6,156 nt of DNA from NCBI RefSeq assembly GCF_001279725.1, contig NZ_LGDE01000080.1, forward strand, positions 1 to 6,156, read 5' to 3'. Of the stretch, positions 1 to 5,921 are shown piece after piece. The notes beneath the pieces were generated by a model. It was given only the letters and a program-made list of their open reading frames with translations. It did no database searches and was not told the DNA's origin. This DNA comes from Streptomyces sp. WM4235 (lineage in GTDB: Bacteria > Actinomycetota > Actinomycetes > Streptomycetales > Streptomycetaceae). The position numbers were made by a program, and so were the translations under genes. Numbering within the stretch: position 1 is the first letter of the stretch; each line of letters starts with the position of its first letter.

Positions 1-347
1 GGCGGGCAGTGGTGTCCACCGTGATGGCCTCCGCCGTGGTGCCCGCCGTGACCATGGCCGCGATCGTTCCCGCGGCCGCTTTCGCGATCGTTTCCGCGGT
101 CGGATCCCTCGCTGTTCCCCCGGTCGTTCGCACGGCCGGCGGCGTGGCTGTTTTCGTGATGTGCGCCACCTCGGCCGGCTCCGCCCCCGCCCTTGCCGGA
201 GGCCGCGAACGCCCTGACGGCGGTCGCGCCGTCCCCGGTGTCGATCGTCGCGTAGGCGCGGCTATCAGCCACGGCCGGCGTGGCGGACAAGGCCGCCCAC
301 AGCAGGACCGGGACCGCCAGCAGGCGCCGGGCACAGGCTCTGTTCAC
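1..347 (-). CDS. Secreted Gly/His-rich small protein, C-terminus beyond window (partial)
   Basis: Reading the minus strand from GTG at 347 gives 115 uninterrupted codons to the window edge. Residues 1-27 form a signal peptide: basic start (MNRACARR), hydrophobic core (LLAVPVLLWAALSA), and an AVA cleavage site before D28. The mature part begins with a short ordinary stretch (DSRAYATIDTGDGATAVRAF), then a low-complexity Gly/Ser/Asn/Asp/Arg segment with repeated GNDR units, and from about residue 97 a His/Gly cluster (GHGHGGHHGGGHHGGHHCP). It is therefore predicted to be exported; the His cluster plus Cys suggests metal binding, which is inference. I do not recognise the family. The start is uncertain: an in-frame GTG at 378-380 lies 11 nt after a GGAG and would add 11 residues, whereas 347 has no clear ribosome site but gives a compact signal peptide. 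It is transcribed away from the methyltransferase operon. Confidence 0.72.
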   Translation of the reverse strand, partial: MNRACARRLLAVPVLLWAALSATPAVADSRAYATIDTGDGATAVRAFAASGKGGGGAGRGGAHHENSHAAGRANDRGNSEGSDRGNDRESGRGNDRGHGHGGHHGGGHHGGHHCP

Positions 348-460
348 CCCGGGAGCATGGGCCCGCGCGCGCCCGCGCACGTGGAGGTCGGCTCCGGTTC
401 GCCTGAACGGGCGGAGTTCAGACCATAGAGGTTTGAGCCAGTCTTCGGTCGTGTCAGGTT

Positions 461-470
461 ACCGATCGGT
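461..470. promoter_or_regulatory. Perfect 10-bp palindrome, possible operator
   Basis: ACCGATCGGT is its own reverse complement. It sits within the AT-richer part of the divergent intergenic region, about 205 bp before the methyltransferase start and about 115 bp before the secreted protein start. It overlaps a TTGACC hexamer on the minus strand. Position and symmetry suggest a dimeric regulator site, but the protein is unknown and a 10-bp palindrome can occur by chance. Confidence 0.3.
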
Positions 471-665
471 CAATTCCCAAAAGGTATTTGTCGGTTTCGC
501 TCAAAGCCCCCGGAGGGACCCGTTCCTGGCTTTGGTGTGTGACCAAGAACGGATCGCCAATTTCCGCTTTTGCTCGCCCCGTTGGGCAATGATCAGTACA
601 TTCGGCTCGGACAGGAGTCCGACCCCCGGGCGGACCCTCGACGGACCACGGCACGACTACCGCTT

Positions 666-670
666 GGAGA
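666..670 (+). promoter_or_regulatory. Ribosome binding site fixing the methyltransferase start
   Basis: GGAGA ends 5 nt before the ATG at 676. This decides between that start and in-frame ATG codons further upstream (for example 589), which lack a Shine-Dalgarno sequence and would add non-conserved residues. Confidence 0.75.
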
Positions 671-675
671 CCCCG

Positions 676-1506
676 ATGGAGCGCCCCGCCTGGGCCCCGC
701 CAGGCATCGACATATCGGTGCCGAGCGTGTCCCGCATCTACGATTACTACCTGGGCGGCTCGCACAATTTCGAGGTCGACCGCCAGGCCGCCCGGCGCGC
801 CATGGAATTCCTGCCGGGCCTCCCCAAGATCATGCAGGCCAACCGGGCATTCATGCGGCGCGCCGTCCGACACGCCGTCTCCGAGGGCGTCACCCAGTTC
901 CTCGACATCGGCTCCGGCATCCCGACCTTCGGCAACGTCCACGAGATCGCCCGAGCCGCCAGCCCCGAGGCGCGCGTCGTCTACGTCGACCACGACCCGG
1001 TGGCCGTCGCGCACAGCCAGGCCGTCCTGGCCGGGGACGAACTCACCGGAGTCGTCGCCGCCGACCTGCGCAAACCGCAGGAGATCCTCGCCGCCCCCGA
1101 GGTCGGCCGACTGATCGACTTCGAACGCCCGGTCGCACTGCTGCTCGTCGCCGTCCTGCACTTCCTCGAGGACTCGGACGACCCGTACGTCGCCGTCGCG
1201 CAACTGCGCGACGCGCTGGCCCCGGGCAGCCTGCTGATCCTCACCCACGCCTCCTACGAGGGCATCCCGCTGTCGCAGGAGGTCGCGGGCGGGGCGGTCG
1301 GTGTCTACCGGGACATCCGCAACCCGCTCGTGATGCGCGACCACCAGGAGATCAGCCGCTTCTTCGACGGCTTCGAATGGGTCGAACCCGGCCTGGTCTC
1401 CATGCCGGACTGGCGCCCCGACCGCGCCGACTCGCCGGCCGACGGCGACACACCGGAGGACCCGTACGCCTTCTCCGGCTTCGGCGGCGTGGGACGCAAG
1501 GCGTGA
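676..1506 (+). CDS. SAM-dependent methyltransferase, Methyltransf_19 (DUF574/SAV2177-like) family
   Basis: A 276-residue cytosolic protein predicted to transfer a methyl group from S-adenosylmethionine; the substrate is unknown. The N-terminus has the family signature (WAPPGIDISVPSVSRIYDYYLGGSHNF, split here: WAPPG at 6-10, IYDYYLGG at 21-28), followed by a basic helix (ANRAFMRRAVRHAV). The Rossmann SAM site is FLDIGSGIPT (75-84), the acidic end of strand 2 is VVYVDHDP (101-108), then ADLRKP (129-134), and the strand 4 equivalent LLLVAVLHFLED (155-166). The family is abundant in actinomycetes and usually about 270 residues, so this copy is full length. Its TGA overlaps the GTG of the c-di-GMP gene, implying co-transcription and translational coupling. 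No damaged motif is seen. The family call is confident; the biological role is open, since these proteins are poorly characterised. Confidence 0.93.
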   Translation: MERPAWAPPGIDISVPSVSRIYDYYLGGSHNFEVDRQAARRAMEFLPGLPKIMQANRAFMRRAVRHAVSEGVTQFLDIGSGIPTFGNVHEIARAASPEARVVYVDHDPVAVAHSQAVLAGDELTGVVAADLRKPQEILAAPEVGRLIDFERPVALLLVAVLHFLEDSDDPYVAVAQLRDALAPGSLLILTHASYEGIPLSQEVAGGAVGVYRDIRNPLVMRDHQEISRFFDGFEWVEPGLVSMPDWRPDRADSPADGDTPEDPYAFSGFGGVGRKA

Positions 1507-3791
1507 GACTCCCGGCTCCGACCCCGCACTCCGCCACCCCGGCCCCGGCCCTCCAGTCGGGCGCCGGGGCCGGGAAGCACCCGAAGGAACCCCCGAGCGA
1601 GGACAAGCCGCCGCCCGGTCCGCGCGCGGGCCGGGCGGCCGTGGGAGAGCTGCGGAGCGGGTTGGAGGACCGGATCGCGCGCTTCGCGACGATCTGGGGG
1701 CGCGCCATCTTCCCGGTCACCGCCACGTCGCTGACCCGGCCGGAGTTCGAACGACACCTCGTCCCGCTCACCCGTACCCTCACCGAGGCACTGCACGCGC
1801 GCCCCTTCGACGCGGCCATCGCCCAGCGGGTCGGCGCCGAACTCGTCGCCGTGCACTGCACCGACCCGGAGGCCCTGGCCGGGACCCTCGGCGTGGTCGA
1901 GTCGTACCTCGTCCTGTACTGCGGCCCGGACGGCGCCGGAGTGGAGGGCACCGAGGAGTACCGGGCCCGCTGCGCCAGGCTCCAGCACGGCATCGCTGCC
2001 GGATTCGCCCGGGCGCTGCGCGAACGCACCCTCAAGGAGCAGGAGGCCATCGCCCGCTCCGCCCTGACCGCCCGCATCGACGCCCAGAAGGCCCTGCACG
2101 CCAGCGAGGCACGCTTCCGGGCCGTATTCGAGGGCGCCGCGATCGGCATCGGCATCGCGGACCTCCAGGGCAACGTGCTGGAGGTCAACGACACCCTGCT
2201 GCAGATGTTCGGCGGCCTCGAAGGACACGTCCGGGGCCGCAACGTCAGCGATTGGGGCCACCCCGACGACACCCCGCACGTCTGGCGGATGTACGGCGAG
2301 CTGGTGCGCGGGGAGCGCGAGCACTACCGGGTGGAGAAGCCCTATTACCGGCACGACGGAACGGTGCTGTGGACCAACCTGACGGTGTCGCTGTTGCGTG
2401 ACGCCGAGGGACGGCCGCAGTACCAACTGGCCCTCATGGAGGACACCACCGAGCGCCGGCTGCTCAACCTGCGGCTGCGCTACGAGGCCACCCACGACGC
2501 CCTGACCGGCCTGCCCAACCGGACGCTCTTCTTCGAGCGCCTGGAGAAGGCCCTCAACGGGGCCGGTGGCAGCCGCTTCGGCCTGTGCTACCTGGACCTC
2601 GACGGCTTCAAGGCGGTCAACGACAGTCTCGGACACTCGGCGGGCGACCGACTGCTGGTGGAGGTCGCCGACCGGCTGGAGAGCTGTGCGACCGGGCCCG
2701 GCGAGGTCGTCGCGCGCCTCGGCGGCGACGAGTTCGTCGCGCTGACCACCGGGTCCGACACCGAGGAGAAGGTGACGGAACTGGCGGTCCGCATCCTCTC
2801 CGCGCTCTCCACCCCGATCCGGTTGGAGGGTCGGGAGCTGACCGTCCGGGGCAGCATCGGCATCGTCGAGGGCCCGGCGGGCGAACGCACCCCGGCGGAG
2901 GTGCTGCGCAGCGCCGACATCACGATGTACCGGGCCAAGGCGGCCGGCGGGAACCGTTTCGAGTTCGCCGACGAGGAGGCCGACGCCCGCGCCATCACCC
3001 GCCACGGGCTGACCAACGCCCTCCCGGCGGCGCTGGAACGCGGCGAGTTCTTCATCGAGTACCAGCCGCTGGTGCACATGCACGACGGCAGCGTCCACGG
3101 CGCGGAGGCCCTGGTGCGCTGGTCGCACCCGCAGTACGGGGTACTCGGCCCGGACCGCTTCATCCCGCTGGCCGAGCGCACCGGACTGATCGTGCCCCTC
3201 GGCCGCTGGGTCCTGGAGGAGTCCGTCCGACAAGCCTGCAACTGGCAGCGCCAGTACGGCGGCTCGGCCCTGCGGATCAACGTCAACCTGTCGCCGACCC
3301 AGCTCCACCACCCCGGCCTGGTCGCCGACACCGTCCGGGTCCTGGAGGCCTCCGGGCTGGCCCCGGGCGCGCTGTGCCTGGAGGTCACCGAGTCGGCGTT
3401 GATCGGAGCCGACGACGAACTCCTCGAACCGCTGCGCCGGCTCGCGGCACTCGGCGTGGACATCGCCCTCGACGACTTTGGCACCGGCTACTCCAACCTG
3501 GCCAACCTGCGCCGCCTCCCGGTCAGCGTCCTGAAGCTGGACCGCTCCTTCACCCAGGGGATGCAGCACCAACCGGCCAACCCCGTCGACGTCAAGATCG
3601 TCGAGGGGATCGTGGCCCTGGCCCACAGCCTCGAACTCGCCGTGACCGTCGAGGGCGTGGAGACCGGGGCCCAGGCCGCCCAACTGCGGGACCTCGGCTG
3701 CGACACCGCGCAGGGCTGGTACTACGCCCGCCCCGGCGCCCCGGATCGCATCCACACGCTCTCCCTCTCGGACGCGGTCCCCACTCCCTGA
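1503..3791 (+). CDS. PAS-GGDEF-EAL bifunctional c-di-GMP cyclase/phosphodiesterase (RmdA-like architecture)
   Basis: A 762-residue soluble protein that should make and/or degrade the second messenger cyclic di-GMP. Order: Pro/Lys-rich disordered tail (1-45), unassigned helical region (about 50-180), coiled-coil-like linker (about 176-200), PAS with PAC end (about 200-319, closing in MEDTTERR), GGDEF domain (about 327-490; HDALTGLPNR 331-340, D365/D367 metal region, GGDEF 407-411), EAL domain (about 501-750). EAL residues expected for catalysis are all present: EALVRW (535), NLSPTQL (595), EVTES (627), DDFGTGYS (657), KLD (678), EGVE (717), Q737. The GGDEF motif is canonical, but the product-inhibition RxxD site reads GPGE (398-401). 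No membrane segment is seen. The GTG start overlaps the previous stop as GTGA, with GGGA at 1491-1494 as a weak ribosome site; GTG at 1641 is an alternative start. In Streptomyces the PAS-GGDEF-EAL layout is that of RmdA, a developmental regulator; orthology is not proven. Confidence 0.95.
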   Translation: MRLPAPTPHSATPAPALQSGAGAGKHPKEPPSEDKPPPGPRAGRAAVGELRSGLEDRIARFATIWGRAIFPVTATSLTRPEFERHLVPLTRTLTEALHARPFDAAIAQRVGAELVAVHCTDPEALAGTLGVVESYLVLYCGPDGAGVEGTEEYRARCARLQHGIAAGFARALRERTLKEQEAIARSALTARIDAQKALHASEARFRAVFEGAAIGIGIADLQGNVLEVNDTLLQMFGGLEGHVRGRNVSDWGHPDDTPHVWRMYGELVRGEREHYRVEKPYYRHDGTVLWTNLTVSLLRDAEGRPQYQLALMEDTTERRLLNLRLRYEATHDALTGLPNRTLFFERLEKALNGAGGSRFGLCYLDLDGFKAVNDSLGHSAGDRLLVEVADRLESCATGPGEVVARLGGDEFVALTTGSDTEEKVTELAVRILSALSTPIRLEGRELTVRGSIGIVEGPAGERTPAEVLRSADITMYRAKAAGGNRFEFADEEADARAITRHGLTNALPAALERGEFFIEYQPLVHMHDGSVHGAEALVRWSHPQYGVLGPDRFIPLAERTGLIVPLGRWVLEESVRQACNWQRQYGGSALRINVNLSPTQLHHPGLVADTVRVLEASGLAPGALCLEVTESALIGADDELLEPLRRLAALGVDIALDDFGTGYSNLANLRRLPVSVLKLDRSFTQGMQHQPANPVDVKIVEGIVALAHSLELAVTVEGVETGAQAAQLRDLGCDTAQGWYYARPGAPDRIHTLSLSDAVPTP

Positions 3792-3799
3792 CGCCCGCG

Positions 3800-3824
3800 C
3801 CGCCGGGCGCCGCAGGCCCGGCGG
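3800..3824 (+). terminator. Hairpin terminator after the c-di-GMP gene
   Basis: A perfect 9-bp GC stem, CCGCCGGGC pairing with GCCCGGCGG around a 7-nt loop, begins 8 nt after the TGA. No U-tract follows, as is common for actinomycete terminators. It is the obvious 3' end of the two-gene operon. Confidence 0.6.
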
Positions 3825-3832
3825 GATCCCAT

Positions 3833-3865
3833 GAGACGCCCCACCTGGGAGACGCCCCACCTGGG
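3833..3865. repeat. Two-copy 16-bp tandem repeat
   Basis: The unit AGACGCCCCACCTGGG occurs twice back to back, at 3834-3849 and 3850-3865, identical, with a preceding G also repeated. It lies between the operon terminator and the convergent monooxygenase gene. It could be simple slippage duplication or paired protein sites; nothing in the sequence decides this. Confidence 0.8.
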
Positions 3866-3926
3866 CTTCCCCGCGACGGTGTCGGCGGTGTCGGTCGTAC
3901 GGCCTGTGCCTCCCCCCCTGTGTTGA

Positions 3927-4012
3927 GCGGTGCGGGGGGCCGCGGGGCCGTCGTTCCGGGTCCGGGTTCCGGGCGGTGCGGGGGGCTGCGGGGCCGCCGT
4001 TCCGGGTTCGGG
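3927..4012. repeat. Imperfect 40-bp direct repeat with 46-bp period
   Basis: Copy 1 (3927-3966) and copy 2 (3973-4012) both start GCGGTGCGGGGGGC and share 37 of 40 bases; the differences are all C/T changes. They are separated by 6 bp. The period is not a multiple of three, so this is not a protein repeat. The location is between two convergent genes, outside both coding regions. Confidence 0.8.
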
Positions 4013-4030
4013 CGTCGGACGGCGGGGCGT

Positions 4031-4058
4031 GAGCGGGACACGATCGCCGGGGCGCCGT
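4031..4058 (-). terminator. Candidate hairpin terminator of the monooxygenase gene
   Basis: CGATC plus GCCG (4031-4039) can pair with CGGC plus GATCG (4049-4058), leaving one bulged G and a 9-nt GC-rich loop. It begins about 19 nt downstream of the minus-strand stop codon. No U-tract is present. The placement fits termination of the monooxygenase transcript, less certain than the hairpin at the other end of this intergenic region because of the bulge. Confidence 0.42.
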
Positions 4059-4077
4059 CGGCGGATCGCGGGGAAGG

Positions 4078-5154
4078 TCAGCCCCGGCCGGTCTCCGTAC
4101 CGTTGCCCGCCGTGCGCACCGCGGCCAGCACCCGTCGGTGTCGTCGGACGGTCTCGGTCAAGACCTCGGCCGCCGCCGGAAGTCGCTCCGCCTCGTATGC
4201 GCCGAGAGCCCCCTCTCGGGCGGGTCCGGGCTCTTCGTCGAGGGCCGCAGCCAGTGTGCGGGCCAGCGCCGCCGCGTCTTGGATTCCGGTGTTCATGCCC
4301 AGCCCTCCGGCGATCGGTTGGACGTGGGCCGCGTCCCCCGCGAGGAAGACCCGGCCCTGGCGTATCCGGGTTGCCATGCGAACGTTGACCCGCCAGGTCG
4401 ACAGCCAGGTGGCTTCCCCGAGTCGTATCCCCGACATCCGGGCGTGCCGGTCGAAGAGCCGCTGAAAGCTCTCCAACGAAGGTGGCAGCGGCCGGCCGTG
4501 CTCGTCGCGCTCCCGGGAGGCCTGAAGCTGGAAGGTGTCCGTCTCCGGGATCGGGCAGAGCATCATGACCCCGCCGTCCGAGGTGAACCACTGGTGCCAG
4601 ACGTCCCGACCGAGCCCCGGTGCCGTCACGTCCCCGATCACCATCGCCTGTTCCTCCTCGCTCGTGCCCTCGAAGGGGATCCCGAGGAGGGTGCGGGTCG
4701 TGCTGCGTCCGCCATCGCACCCCGCGAGATGACCGGCCCGAATCACCCGGCCGTCGGACAGTTCCGCTTCGACCCCGGCGGTGTCCTGACGCACGGCCGT
4801 GAGCCCGGCGCCGTACTCGACGTGCACGCCGAACTCGGCGAGCCGGTCGCGCAGCACCGACTCGATCTGCCACTGGCCCATGAACAGGAACTCGGGGACG
4901 GGGGTGTCATTGACATGGGCGCCGTCGAAGTACTTGCGGAACGTCAGGTTCGGAATGCCGACGGCCGCCAGTCGCCCGGCGACGCCGAGGTCCGTCATGA
5001 CCTTGAGGCCGTCCTGGTTCAGGGACTTGCCGCGAGACTCGTGGTGCGGCGAGGTGCGCTGGTCGATGACCCGCACGGAAACGCCGCGGCGTGCCAGGTC
5101 GCAAGCGAGCGTCAAGCCGGTCGGGCCGGAACCCGCAATCAGAACGTCGGTCAT
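4078..5154 (-). CDS. FAD-dependent monooxygenase, group A aromatic hydroxylase type (short form)
   Basis: A 358-residue flavoprotein expected to hydroxylate an aromatic or polyketide-like substrate using NAD(P)H and O2. The N-terminal Rossmann fold reads VLIAGSGPTGL (4-14) with acidic D31 at the end of strand 2 and a conserved SRG (40-42). The DG motif, which contacts FAD and NAD(P)H, is LAGCDGGRS (143-151). The GD motif is GRVFLAGDAAH (267-277), followed by GGLGMNTGIQDA (283-294) and YEAERLPAA. The chain stops about 30 residues later, so the thioredoxin-like C-terminal domain of the 500-550-residue polyketide oxygenases is absent; I see no such domain in other frames downstream. ATG 5154 is chosen because it begins directly at the FAD fold and has AAGAGGA just upstream; an ATG at 5202 would add 16 unconserved residues. 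It is divergent from the TetR gene, its likely regulator. The substrate is unknown. Confidence 0.92.
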   Translation of the reverse strand: MTDVLIAGSGPTGLTLACDLARRGVSVRVIDQRTSPHHESRGKSLNQDGLKVMTDLGVAGRLAAVGIPNLTFRKYFDGAHVNDTPVPEFLFMGQWQIESVLRDRLAEFGVHVEYGAGLTAVRQDTAGVEAELSDGRVIRAGHLAGCDGGRSTTRTLLGIPFEGTSEEEQAMVIGDVTAPGLGRDVWHQWFTSDGGVMMLCPIPETDTFQLQASRERDEHGRPLPPSLESFQRLFDRHARMSGIRLGEATWLSTWRVNVRMATRIRQGRVFLAGDAAHVQPIAGGLGMNTGIQDAAALARTLAAALDEEPGPAREGALGAYEAERLPAAAEVLTETVRRHRRVLAAVRTAGNGTETGRG

Positions 5155-5160
5155 CGGATG

Positions 5161-5167
5161 TCCTCTT
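5161..5167 (-). promoter_or_regulatory. Ribosome binding site fixing the monooxygenase start
   Basis: On the minus strand AAGAGGA ends 6 nt before the ATG at 5154. It supports that start rather than the upstream in-frame ATG at 5202. Confidence 0.7.
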
Positions 5168-5243
5168 GTCGCTCTCGTCGCCGTTTGTCGTCGATGACTC
5201 AAGGAAAGCGGCTCCGAAGCGAAAAAGCAACCCGGTTAAATAT

Positions 5244-5272
5244 TTGACTCGGTCACATCTTGTGTGTACGTT
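5244..5272 (+). promoter_or_regulatory. Sigma-70-type promoter of the TetR gene, likely leaderless
   Basis: TTGACT (5244-5249) and TACGTT (5267-5272) are separated by exactly 17 bp, a near-consensus housekeeping promoter. The usual +1, six or seven bases after the -10, falls at 5279-5280, which is the ATG. There is no purine-rich ribosome site before that ATG, which fits a leaderless mRNA. The AT-rich block AAATATTT at 5238-5245 overlaps the -35 and could also supply promoter elements to the divergent gene, though no clear minus-strand pair is visible. Confidence 0.62.
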
Positions 5273-5279
5273 GTGTGAC
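5252..5279. promoter_or_regulatory. Candidate TetR operator overlapping the -10
   Basis: GTCACA (5252-5257) and TGTGAC (5274-5279) form a perfect 6-bp inverted repeat spanning the spacer and -10. Nested within is a direct repeat, TTGTGTG at 5260-5266 and 5271-5277, 11 bp apart (one helical turn). A protein bound here would block polymerase at the regulator promoter, consistent with autorepression. Which arrangement is bound cannot be told from sequence. Confidence 0.45.
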
Positions 5280-5921
5280 ATGGAAAACACGACAGGTCTC
5301 CGCGAGAGCAAGAAACTGCGCACCCGCCAGAGGCTGGCGACCACGGCGCTGGAACTCTTCCTGGAACGAGGCTTCGACGCCGTTTCGGTGACGGATGTCG
5401 CCGCCGCGGCCGAGGTCTCCAAACCCACCCTGTTCCGGTACTTCCCGAGCAAGGAGGATCTGATCCTCGACCGCTTCGCGGACCACCAGGACGAGGCGGC
5501 GCGCATCGTGCGCGACCGGGAGGGAGGCCAGACCCCGGTGGGCGCCCTGCACGCGCACTTCCTGGCGGGTCTCGCGGAGCGAGATCCGATCACCGGCCTC
5601 TGTGACCATCCGAACGTCCTCGCGTTCCAGGGGCTGCTGTACTCCACGGCGAGCCTGGAGAGCCGTATGGCCCACTACACGGCCCGTGAGGTGGAGCTGC
5701 TCGGGGAAGCGCTGGAGGGGGAGTCCGTCGCGCCGCTCGCCGCCCGGATGGCGGCCACGCATCTGGTGGCGGTACGTCAGGGGCTGGGGCGGGCGAACTG
5801 GGCCCGCATCGCCTCGGGTGTGAGTGCGGACGACGCCTACGCGGCTGCCGTCACCGAGGCCGACCAGGCCTTCGGAATGCTGGCCGAGGGCCTCGACGCG
5901 GCCCTGTCCAGACGCGTCTGA
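5280..5921 (+). CDS. TetR/AcrR-family transcriptional regulator
   Basis: A 213-residue DNA-binding regulator, within the usual 190-220 range. The N-terminal helix-turn-helix domain spans roughly residues 12-60: RTRQRLATTALELFLERGF (14-32), SVTDVAAAAEVSKPTLFRYF (36-55), and SKEDLI (57-62), all close to the family consensus. Residues 65-213 are mostly helical and divergent, as expected of a ligand-binding and dimer domain; the ligand is not predictable. The ATG at 5280 gives a standard short N-terminal arm; in-frame codons upstream run through the promoter and are not coding. The gene is divergent from the FAD monooxygenase, with 125 bp between starts, the classic arrangement in which a TetR protein represses itself and its neighbour until a small molecule releases it. 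That regulatory link is inference from layout and the operator-like repeats. Confidence 0.94.
   Translation: MENTTGLRESKKLRTRQRLATTALELFLERGFDAVSVTDVAAAAEVSKPTLFRYFPSKEDLILDRFADHQDEAARIVRDREGGQTPVGALHAHFLAGLAERDPITGLCDHPNVLAFQGLLYSTASLESRMAHYTAREVELLGEALEGESVAPLAARMAATHLVAVRQGLGRANWARIASGVSADDAYAAAVTEADQAFGMLAEGLDAALSRRV

Larger units (their letters stand above)
348..675. other. Divergent intergenic region with lower GC and inverted repeats
   Basis: This stretch separates the minus-strand secreted protein from the plus-strand operon, so it should contain promoters for both. About 421-605 is visibly richer in A and T than the rest of the window. It holds a perfect palindrome (461-470), a 5-bp inverted repeat TTGGT/ACCAA (532-536 and 542-546, loop GTGTG), and a short GC hairpin in the operon leader (GTCCG at 617-621 with CGGAC at 631-635). 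I see no -35/-10 pair good enough to call: TTGACC is readable on the minus strand at 468-473, and TTGAGC on the plus strand at 433-438, but neither has a convincing -10. No RNA gene is seen. Confidence 0.6.

Noticed and set aside
9..428. Plus-strand frame of 139 codons with a hydrophobic Ala/Val-rich start
   Set aside because: It is antisense to the minus-strand gene with a proper signal peptide and His-rich tail; its second half is Arg/Gly-rich shadow sequence with no domain.
421..600. BldD-box or consensus promoter in the operon's upstream region
   Set aside because: I looked because c-di-GMP genes are often tied to BldD, but found no convincing match to the BldD palindrome and no -35/-10 pair with both elements good.
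280..675. N-terminal extension of the methyltransferase frame upstream of 676
   Set aside because: The extension is not like the family, crosses the AT-richer promoter region, and has no ribosome site; the 676 start has GGAGA and gives the normal family length.
570..1502. Upstream extension of the c-di-GMP protein frame through the methyltransferase gene
   Set aside because: The translation is Arg/Pro-rich shadow sequence of the methyltransferase in another frame; the GTG at 1503 is the supported start.
1305..3860. Long minus-strand frame (851 codons) opposite the c-di-GMP gene
   Set aside because: It is antisense to clear PAS, GGDEF and EAL motifs; long open antisense frames are expected in high-GC actinomycete genes.
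2585..4465. Long plus-strand frame (626 codons) spanning the c-di-GMP 3' end, intergenic repeats and monooxygenase
   Set aside because: It is an Arg/Pro/Gly-rich shadow crossing a terminator hairpin and the antisense of another gene; no domain is recognisable.
3722..4873. Minus-strand frame (383 codons) overlapping the monooxygenase in another frame
   Set aside because: The monooxygenase frame carries all flavoprotein motifs; this one is a low-complexity shadow running through the repeats.
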